From NCBI GenBank assembly GCA_035995885.1, contig DASYKC010000069.1, positions 1 to 13,363 on the forward strand: a stretch of 13,363 bases of DNA, in the 5' to 3' direction. The stretch is from Schlegelella_A sp035995885 (GTDB lineage Bacteria > Pseudomonadota > Gammaproteobacteria > Burkholderiales > Burkholderiaceae_C). The notes below the pieces were generated by a model. It had not been told where the DNA came from. It did no database searches and saw only the letters and a program-made list of their open reading frames with translations. The position numbers and the translations under genes are program-made. Of this stretch, positions 8,087 through 13,363 are shown in pieces (position 1 is the first letter of the stretch; each line of letters opens with the position of its first letter).

Positions 8087-9484
8087 CTAGACCAGCCCGG
8101 CCATCGCCGCCGCGAAGCGCTCGCCGATCGCACTCGCCTCGGCGTGGACGCCGTCGCGAAGCCGCCAGCGGCCGGCGACCATGACATCGCGCCACGGCGG
8201 CGTCGGGCTGCTGAAGACGAGCGCGTCGAGCGACCGCGCCGGCGCGACGCCGAGCAGCGCATCGGCGCACGGGTCGACGACGATCGCATCGGCGCGGGCG
8301 CCGGCGACGAGCCCCCATGCGCGCTGGCCCGCCGCAGCAGCGCTGCCGGCGAGCAGGCGCGACACGAGCCGCTCGGCGCTCGAGGCAACGCCGATCTCGG
8401 GCGCGGCGGCGACGTTGCGCTGGCGCCGCGTCAGGCGCTGGCCGTACTCGAGCAGACGCAGCTCCTCGCACCACTCGCGCGTCGCCTGGCTGTCGGAGCC
8501 GATCGCGATCGGCACGCCGGCGCCGAGCCAGCGCGGCAGGTCGCACAGGCCGTCGCCGAGGTTCGCTTCGGTGCTCGGGCAGAGGACGATGCCGGCGCCG
8601 CTCGCCGCGACCGCGTCGATCTCCTGCGCCACCGCGTGGGTCGCGTGGACGAGCTGCCAGCGCGCGTCGAGGAGGCCATGCCCAGCCAGCCATTCGATCG
8701 GCCGCCGGCCGGTCGTGCGGACGCACTCGTCGACTTCGGCCGTCTGCTCGGCGACGTGGATGTGGATCGGCGCGTCGCTGCCTTCGGCGAGCGTGCGCAG
8801 CGCGGCGATCGATGCCGCGCTCGCGCCGCGCAGCGAATGGATCGCGAGACCGGCGTCGACGAGCGGCCGGCCGGCGCCGCGGATGCGGCGCGCGGCATCG
8901 AAGGTCTCGCCCGGCGAGGCGCGAAAGCGCCGCTGGTCGTCGCGCAGGCCCGACGCATCGAAGCCGGCGCGCTCGTACAGCACGGGCAGGATCGTCAGGC
9001 CGATGCCGGCGTCGGCGGCGGCGTCGGCGAGCGCCCACGACATCGCGAGCGGATCGGCGTAGTCGCCGCCGTCGCGATCGCGGCGCAGGTAGTGGAACTC
9101 GCAGACGTGGGTGTAGCCGCCGCGCAGCAGCTCGACGTAGAGCTGCGCGGCGACGGCGCGCAGTTGCTCGGGGCCGATGCGCAGGGCGACCGCGTACATG
9201 CGCTCACGCCACGACCAGAAGTCGTCGCTCGCGGCGTCGCGTCGCTCGGCGGCGCCGGCGAAGGCGCGCTGGAAGGCGTGGCTGTGCGCGTCGACGACGC
9301 CGGGCAGAAGCGGCCCGGCGAGGACGCACGCGCCTTCGGGCGCCGTCGCGACGTCGCTCGTCACCTCGGCCCAGCGGCCGTCGGCGCCGATGCGGAGCAG
9401 CACGTTCTCGCCCCAGCCGGCGGGCAGCCAGGCGAGCGGCGTCCACAGCAGCGCGGGCGACGCCGCCGACGCGTCAGCGCCCAT
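8087..9484 (-). CDS. hutF: Formimidoylglutamate deiminase HutF
   Basis: 465 residues. It hydrolyses N-formimidoyl-L-glutamate to N-formyl-L-glutamate and ammonia in the five-step histidine degradation route. It is an amidohydrolase-fold zinc enzyme: HxH in VDAHSHAFQRAF (H67, H69), HVAEQ (H243, E246), HATH (H280, H283) and GSDSQ (D331). These match the metal and catalytic residues known for Pseudomonas HutF (H56, H58, H232, E235, H269, D320). FWSWRERMY (89-97) and HSLRG (216-220) are also typical of the family. The start is ATG 9484, which overlaps the end of hutG by 11 nt; no Shine-Dalgarno stands out, so coupling with hutG is likely. It is last in the leftward hut unit, convergent with the binding-protein gene. 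Context with hutG and hutI rules out a general deaminase such as SsnA or TrzA. Confidence 0.96.
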   Translation of the reverse strand: MGADASAASPALLWTPLAWLPAGWGENVLLRIGADGRWAEVTSDVATAPEGACVLAGPLLPGVVDAHSHAFQRAFAGAAERRDAASDDFWSWRERMYAVALRIGPEQLRAVAAQLYVELLRGGYTHVCEFHYLRRDRDGGDYADPLAMSWALADAAADAGIGLTILPVLYERAGFDASGLRDDQRRFRASPGETFDAARRIRGAGRPLVDAGLAIHSLRGASAASIAALRTLAEGSDAPIHIHVAEQTAEVDECVRTTGRRPIEWLAGHGLLDARWQLVHATHAVAQEIDAVAASGAGIVLCPSTEANLGDGLCDLPRWLGAGVPIAIGSDSQATREWCEELRLLEYGQRLTRRQRNVAAAPEIGVASSAERLVSRLLAGSAAAAGQRAWGLVAGARADAIVVDPCADALLGVAPARSLDALVFSSPTPPWRDVMVAGRWRLRDGVHAEASAIGERFAAAMAGLV

Positions 9485-10289
9485 CGGGGTGCCAGTCGAG
9501 CGTCGTCTGCAGGAGCGCGCGCAGCACGGGCTGCAGGCGCGCGAGGCGGGCGCCGTCGGCGGGCGCGACCGGCAGCGCGGCGCGCGTCTCGTCCATGTAC
9601 GTCGCCAGGCCCATCTCGAGCTGGACCGCATGCACCCGCTCACGCGGCCGGCCGTAATGGCGCGTGATGTAGCCGCCCTTGAAGCGGCCGTCGGTGACGT
9701 GGCTGAACGTCGTCTGCGCCGCCAGCACGGCGCTCAGCGCATCGCGCAGCGCCGGCGCGCAGCTCGCACCGGCGGCGGTGCCGAGGTTGAGGTCCGGCAG
9801 GCGCCCTTCGAACAGCCACGGCAGCTCGGCCTGGATGCTGTGCCCGTCCCACAGCACGGCATGGCCGTGGGCGGCGACGAGGCGCGCGAGCTCGGCCGCG
9901 AGCGCGTCGTGGTACGGGCGCCAGTAGGTCCGACGCCGACGCTCGATCTCGCGCTCGTCGGGGACGCGGCCGTCGCGATAGAGCGGCGCGCCGCTGAAGA
10001 AGCGCGTCGGCACGAGCTCGGTGTTGTTCGCGCCGGGGTACATCGGCGCGTTCTCCGGCGGCCGGTTCAGGTCGATCACGTAGCGCGAGAAGCGCGGCAC
10101 GAGGACGCTCGCGCCGAGCTCGCGCGCGAAGCCGTAGACCTCGGCGAGATGCCAGTCGGTGTCCTCGAGGGCGAGCGCGCGCGGCACGAAGGCGGGCGCG
10201 AGGTCGTCGGCCATCGCGGCGCCGACGTGCGGCAGGCTGAGCAGGAGCGGCGCCGTGCCGCGCTCGAGCGTGAAGACCGCTTCGCTCAT
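9474..10289 (-). CDS. hutG: N-formylglutamate deformylase (amidohydrolase) HutG
   Basis: 271 residues, the usual length. It hydrolyses N-formyl-L-glutamate to glutamate and formate, the last step of the HutF-dependent histidine route. Family motifs (PF05013): LLLSLPHVG (15-23), YVIDLNRPPENAPMYPG (70-86), LWDGHSIQ (146-153), GRFKGGYITRHYGRP (201-215) and QLEMGLATYMDE (223-234). His and acidic residues in these blocks are the likely metal ligands and catalytic groups. This is not the arginase-like HutG (formimidoylglutamase) of other bacteria, which belongs to an unrelated fold. The start is ATG 10289, which overlaps the hutI stop as ATGA; its own TGA lies inside the beginning of hutF. Confidence 0.96.
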   Translation of the reverse strand: MSEAVFTLERGTAPLLLSLPHVGAAMADDLAPAFVPRALALEDTDWHLAEVYGFARELGASVLVPRFSRYVIDLNRPPENAPMYPGANNTELVPTRFFSGAPLYRDGRVPDEREIERRRRTYWRPYHDALAAELARLVAAHGHAVLWDGHSIQAELPWLFEGRLPDLNLGTAAGASCAPALRDALSAVLAAQTTFSHVTDGRFKGGYITRHYGRPRERVHAVQLEMGLATYMDETRAALPVAPADGARLARLQPVLRALLQTTLDWHPDGR

Positions 10290-11494
10290 CGCGCCCGCTC
10301 GACGCCGGCGAAGACGACGCGCTGGCACGGGTTGCGGCCGAACCAGTAGGCGAGCTCGTTCGGATGGTCGACGTTCCAGGCGACGAAGTCGGCGCGCCGG
10401 CCGGCGGCGAGCGCGCCGCGATCGCCGAGGCCGAGCGCGCGCGCCGCGTTGACGGTCATGCCGCGCAGCGCCTCTTCGGGCGTGAGGCGGAAGAGGGTGC
10501 ACGCCATGCTCAGCATCAGGAGCGGCGAGAGCGTCGGCGACGAGCCCGGGTTGTGGTCGGTCGCGATCGCGATCGGCACGCCGGCGGCGCGCAGCGCCGC
10601 GACCGGCGGCGCCTGCGTCTCGCGCAGGAAGTAGTAGGCGCCGGGCAGGAGGACGGCGACGCTGCCGGCGCGCGCCATCGCGCGAACGCCTTCGTCGCCG
10701 AGGTGCTCGAGGTGCTCGCACGAGAGCGCGCCGAACTCGGCGGCGAGCGCGGCGCCGCCCGAGTCGCTGAGCTGCTCGGCGTGCAGCTTTACCGGCAGGC
10801 CGAGCGCACGCGCGGCCGCGAAGACGCGCCGCGTCTGCGCGACGGAGAAGGCGATCCGCTCGCAGAACGCATCGACGGCATCGACGAGGCCTTCGTCGTG
10901 CAGCGTCGGCAGCCAGGCGCAGACGGCGTCGATGTAGGCGTCGGCGCGGCCGGCGTATTCCGGCGGCAACGCGTGCGCCGAGAGGCAGGTCGTCTGGACG
11001 TCGAGGGGCAGCTCGCGGCCGAGGCGGCGCGCGACGCGCAGGCACCTCGCCTCGTGCTCGGCCGAGAGGCCGTAGCCCGACTTGATCTCGAGCGTCGTCA
11101 CGCCTTCCCTCATCAGGGCGAGGGCGCGCTCGCGCGCGGTCGCGAAGAGCGTCTCGTCGCTCGCCGCGCGCGTTGCCGCGACGGTCGAGCGGATGCCGCC
11201 GCCGGCGCGGGCGATGTCCTCGTAGCTCGCGCCTTCGAGGCGCTGCTCGAACTCGCCGGCGCGCTGGCCGGCGTAGACGAGGTGGGTGTGGCAATCGACG
11301 AGGCCGGGCGTGACGAGGGTGCCGCCGAGGTCGATCTCGGCGTCGGCGCGGGTGCTCGCCGGCACGTCGGCGTCGGCGCCGGCCCAGGCGATGGCGTCGC
11401 CGTCGACGACGAGGGCGCCGCGCTCGACCAGGCCCCAGCCGCGCGCGTCGGCGAGGGTGACGAGGCGGGCGTTGCGCCAGAGCGTCGTCGTCAT
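10286..11494 (-). CDS. hutI: Imidazolonepropionase HutI
   Basis: 402 residues, the usual length. It hydrolyses 4-imidazolone-5-propionate to N-formimidoyl-L-glutamate in the cytoplasm. Amidohydrolase signature: metal-binding HxH in LVDCHTHLVYAGQR (H69, H71), KLHAEQ (H238, E240), CEHLEH (H261, H264) and ATDHNPGSSPT (D313, H314). Other typical blocks are YEDIARAGGGIRSTV (91-105), LEIKSGYGL (135-143) and CLSAHALPPEY (170-180). The start is ATG 11494, which overlaps the hutD stop codon as ATGA; its TGA overlaps the hutG start in the same way, so it is translationally linked on both sides. A longer in-frame opening upstream lies inside hutD and lacks support. Confidence 0.97.
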   Translation of the reverse strand: MTTTLWRNARLVTLADARGWGLVERGALVVDGDAIAWAGADADVPASTRADAEIDLGGTLVTPGLVDCHTHLVYAGQRAGEFEQRLEGASYEDIARAGGGIRSTVAATRAASDETLFATARERALALMREGVTTLEIKSGYGLSAEHEARCLRVARRLGRELPLDVQTTCLSAHALPPEYAGRADAYIDAVCAWLPTLHDEGLVDAVDAFCERIAFSVAQTRRVFAAARALGLPVKLHAEQLSDSGGAALAAEFGALSCEHLEHLGDEGVRAMARAGSVAVLLPGAYYFLRETQAPPVAALRAAGVPIAIATDHNPGSSPTLSPLLMLSMACTLFRLTPEEALRGMTVNAARALGLGDRGALAAGRRADFVAWNVDHPNELAYWFGRNPCQRVVFAGVERAR

Positions 11495-12159
11495 GGCGCG
11501 GGCTCGGTGTCGGCGCTCAGCCACCAGCCCGTGCCGTCGAAGGCGATCGCGGCGGGCGCGTCGGGCCACCAGCGCAGCGCGTGCGCGGGCATCGATGCGG
11601 ATGTCGAGGCGGACGCCGACACCGATGCCGACACCGACGCCGAGGCAAACGCCGACGCCGATGCCGATGCGGGGACTCCCACCGACGACGACGCGGCCTC
11701 GAAAGAGTCGTTGCGCGCGACCTCAGCGCAGTTCCCCGCGGTCGTCGCGTAGAGGCCGCATTCGCGCGTGCCCGGCCGCCAGGTCGCGCCGGGAACGACG
11801 CGCGCGAGCCCGCCGCGAACGCCGCGCAGCATGAGGTTGAGGTCGCGCGTCGGCCCGTCGACGAGGCGGGCCTGCGTCGCGGCGTCGCCCGCGAACGCGA
11901 CCGCGTCGTCGCGCGGCCCGCAGCGGTGCTCGACGCCATCGGTCGTCAGCACGACGCCGGCGCCGTCGAGCACGGCGAACCAGCGCGAGACGCCGGCGAA
12001 CGCCGAGAACGGCCCGTCGGCCTCGACGTCGGCGACGCTGACCCGCACCTGCCAGCCGTCGCGACCCGGCCGCGCGAGCAGCTCGCGCGTGACGCCGCCG
12101 CCGTTCAGCCACGGCTGGGCGGGGACGTCGGCGGTTCGCACGATCGGTCTCGGCTGCAC
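11491..12159 (-). CDS. hutD: HutD family protein (HutD/Ves, cupin fold)
   Basis: 222 residues from GTG 12159. Family blocks (PF05962): VPAQPWLNGGGVTREL near the start (12-27), RVSVADVEADGPFSAFAGVSRWFAVL (39-64 in two parts), and DLNLMLRG (106-113). The fold is a double cupin. HutD is widespread in hut loci; in Pseudomonas fluorescens it has been proposed to set an upper limit on hut expression, and no enzymatic reaction is established. Residues 164-189 are a Ser/Ala low-complexity run that is not part of the normal family, which explains the extra length over the usual 180-200. After it the chain resumes with HALRWWPDAPAA and a short C-terminus. The start is uncertain: GTG 12159 or GTG 12141 are both possible and neither has a good Shine-Dalgarno. 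It is first in the hutDIGF unit. Confidence 0.9.
   Translation of the reverse strand: MQPRPIVRTADVPAQPWLNGGGVTRELLARPGRDGWQVRVSVADVEADGPFSAFAGVSRWFAVLDGAGVVLTTDGVEHRCGPRDDAVAFAGDAATQARLVDGPTRDLNLMLRGVRGGLARVVPGATWRPGTRECGLYATTAGNCAEVARNDSFEAASSSVGVPASASASAFASASVSASVSASASTSASMPAHALRWWPDAPAAIAFDGTGWWLSADTEPAP
11593..11670 (-). repeat. In-frame hexanucleotide-periodic tract inside hutD, coding for Ser-Ala repeats
   Basis: The plus strand shows a run of 6-bp units of the type GCCGAC/GCCGAT/ACCGAC. On the coding strand it is read almost entirely as alternating Ser and Ala, with a few Val, Thr and Phe (residues 164-189). The units have drifted more than those in the tricorn repeat, so it may be older or under less exact copying. 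The period is a multiple of three, so length change keeps the frame. Confidence 0.9.
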
Positions 12160-12161
12160 GC

Positions 12162-12172
12162 GGTCTTATACC
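12162..12172. promoter_or_regulatory. Imperfect palindrome at the hutD start (possible operator)
   Basis: GGTCTTATACC matches its own reverse complement at 8 of 11 positions. On the minus strand it contains TATAAG, a poor -10 only 5 nt before GTG 12159. If it were a -10, hutD would start leaderless or from the later GTG at 12141. HutC-type GntR repressors usually bind TA-rich palindromes near hut promoters, so this is a candidate site only. hutC itself is not in the window. Confidence 0.25.
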
Positions 12173-12220
12173 AACCCCGGCGTCTCCCGCCGCCGTCGGG
12201 CGCATTCGCGAGGGCCTAAA

Positions 12221-12233
12221 GTCGGGAACCGAC
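12221..12233. repeat. Short inverted repeat between hutD and hutU
   Basis: GTCGG (12221-12225) and CCGAC (12229-12233) are exact inverted arms around GAA. They lie 20 nt before the hutU ATG, in the probable 5' untranslated region, next to a weak -10-like TAAAGT (12217-12222). This could be an operator or a small mRNA hairpin, or chance in GC-rich DNA. Confidence 0.3.
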
Positions 12234-12243
12234 CGTCGCTGCC

Positions 12244-12247
12244 GGAG
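12244..12247 (+). promoter_or_regulatory. Shine-Dalgarno for hutU
   Basis: GGAG lies 6 nt before ATG 12254, supporting that start. Confidence 0.7.
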
Positions 12248-12253
12248 CCCGAC

Positions 12254-13363
12254 ATGCCCGACCTCTCGACCTCGCCGCCTCTCGTCGGCCCGCATCCCGT
12301 GCGCGCGCCGCGTGGCGCCGCGATCACCTGCCGCAACTGGCTCATCGAAGCGGCGTATCGGATGATCCAGAACAACCTCGATCCCGAAGTGGCCGAGAAC
12401 CCGGACGCGCTCGTCGTCTACGGCGGCATCGGCAAGGCGGCGCGCGACTGGCCGAGCTTCGAGGCGATCCTGAAAGCGCTGCGCGAGCTCGGCGAGGACG
12501 AGACGCTGCTCGTCCAGTCCGGCAAGCCCGTCGGCGTCTTCCGCACGACGGTCGATTCGCCGCGCGTCCTCATCGCCAACTCGAACCTCGTTCCCAAGTG
12601 GGCGACGTGGGAGCACTTCCACGAGCTCGACCGCAAGGGCCTCATGATGTACGGCCAGATGACGGCGGGATCGTGGATCTACATCGGCAGCCAGGGCATC
12701 GTCCAGGGCACGTACGAGACCTTCGTCGAGGCCGGCCGGCAGCACTACGGCGGCGATCTCGCGGGCCGCTGGATCCTCACCGCCGGCCTCGGCGGCATGG
12801 GTGGCGCGCAGCCGCTCGCCGCGACCTTTGCCGGCGCGTCGTCGCTCCACATCGAGTGCCAGCAGTCGCGCATCGATTTCCGGCTTCGCTCGCGCTACCT
12901 CGACGAGCAGGCGAGCGACCTCGACGACGCGCTCGCGCGCATCGAGCGACACACGAAGGCGAAGCGCGCGGTCTCGGTCGGCCTGCTCGGCAACGCCGCC
13001 GATCTGCTGCCGGACCTCTTGCGGCGGGCGCAGGCCGGCGGCATCCGCCCCGACCTCGTCACCGACCAGACGTCGGCGCACGATCTCGTCAACGGCTACC
13101 TGCCGGAGGGCTGGACCGTCGCGCAGTGGCAGGCGGCGCAGGCCGAGCCGGCGCAGCACGCCGCGCTGCGCGACGCGGCGGCGAAGAGCTGCAGGGCGCA
13201 CGTGCAGGCGATGCTCGACTTCCAGTCGCTCGGCATCCCGGTCGTCGACTACGGCAACAACATCCGCCAGGTCGCGTTCGACGAAGGCCTCGCCGACGCG
13301 TTCGCGTTTCCTGGCTTCGTGCCAGCCTACATCCGGCCGCTCTTCTGCCGCGGCAAGGGGCCG
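12254..13363 (+). CDS. hutU: Urocanate hydratase (urocanase) HutU, 3' end cut by window edge
   Basis: The first 370 codons of a protein that is normally about 550 residues. It converts urocanate to 4-imidazolone-5-propionate using a tightly bound NAD+ as electrophile. Visible conserved blocks: VVYGGIGKAARDW (54-66), TLLVQSGKPVGVFRT (84-98), VLIANSNLVP (105-114), MYGQMTAGSWIYIGSQGI (132-149), the NAD-site LTAGLGGMGGAQPL (175-188), LVTDQTSAHD (268-277) and FPGFVPAYIRPLFC (352-365). The later urocanase cysteine signature lies beyond the edge. The start is ATG 12254 with a Shine-Dalgarno. It is divergent from hutDIGF across 94 nt, so the two arms of the hut locus probably share control. HutH would be expected downstream but is not in view. 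Confidence 0.97.
   Translation, partial: MPDLSTSPPLVGPHPVRAPRGAAITCRNWLIEAAYRMIQNNLDPEVAENPDALVVYGGIGKAARDWPSFEAILKALRELGEDETLLVQSGKPVGVFRTTVDSPRVLIANSNLVPKWATWEHFHELDRKGLMMYGQMTAGSWIYIGSQGIVQGTYETFVEAGRQHYGGDLAGRWILTAGLGGMGGAQPLAATFAGASSLHIECQQSRIDFRLRSRYLDEQASDLDDALARIERHTKAKRAVSVGLLGNAADLLPDLLRRAQAGGIRPDLVTDQTSAHDLVNGYLPEGWTVAQWQAAQAEPAQHAALRDAAAKSCRAHVQAMLDFQSLGIPVVDYGNNIRQVAFDEGLADAFAFPGFVPAYIRPLFCRGKGP

Noticed and set aside
6463..8388. A 641-codon open frame on the minus strand
   Set aside because: It is antisense to the family 5 binding protein and extends out of frame into hutF. Low-complexity Arg/Ala/Val/Asp content and no start context.
8144..9667. A 507-codon open frame on the plus strand
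   Set aside because: It is antisense to hutF, which has every catalytic residue of its family. No family resemblance in the antisense product.
10364..11752. A 462-codon open frame on the plus strand
   Set aside because: It is antisense to hutI and part of hutD. The Asp-Ala-Asp run near its end is only the complement reading of the hutD Ser-Ala tract, not an acidic repeat protein.
11723..13201. A 492-codon open frame on the minus strand
   Set aside because: It runs antisense through hutU and then out of frame through hutD. The composition is Arg/Ala/Val-rich with no recognisable family.

Overview
This is a very GC-rich (about 70% by eye), densely coding stretch of bacterial chromosome. It has strong G/C third-position bias, so long antisense open frames are common and most are artefacts. 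The gene content is an Opp/Dpp-type binding protein, a two-haem c4-like cytochrome, a MoxR ATPase and the five-step hut pathway. This fits a Pseudomonadota chromosome, probably a betaproteobacterium (Burkholderiales-like). That placement is inferred from gene types only; there is no rRNA or other marker here. I see no tRNA, rRNA, CRISPR array, insertion sequence, phage gene or attachment site, and no gene-free stretch longer than 300 bases.

Left block (1-5658, minus strand). Four tightly packed genes are transcribed leftwards: a MoxR-family AAA+ ATPase, a GNAT acetyltransferase, a ModA-like periplasmic binding protein, and a large tricorn-type S41 protease. The protease runs off the left edge, apparently only a few residues before its end. 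Spacings are 25, 10 and 11 nt (or a 4-nt overlap if the tricorn upstream ATG is used), so this looks like one transcription unit. The tricorn catalytic residues are all present. The gene also carries an in-frame 9-bp tandem repeat coding for Ala-Ala-Ser.

Centre (5659-8079). A short divergent promoter region (88 bp) separates the moxR unit from a plus-strand di-haem cytochrome c. This is followed after 65 nt by an extracytoplasmic family 5 (peptide-type) binding protein with no permease or ATPase genes beside it.

Right block (8087-13363). This is a histidine-utilisation locus. hutU (urocanase, cut by the right edge) reads rightwards. Divergently, hutD-hutI-hutG-hutF read leftwards and overlap one another by 4, 4 and 11 nt. 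Together HutU, HutI, HutF and HutG turn urocanate into imidazolonepropionate, formimidoylglutamate, N-formylglutamate and finally glutamate plus formate. This is the HutF/HutG branch, which does not release formamide directly from formimidoylglutamate. HutH (histidine ammonia-lyase), HutC (repressor) and transporters are not in the window. HutD carries a 6-bp-periodic Ser-Ala low-complexity insert.

I do not see a convincing new multi-gene system. The most unusual features are the two in-frame Ala/Ser microsatellites in unrelated genes and the tricorn protease coupled to a ModA-like binding protein.
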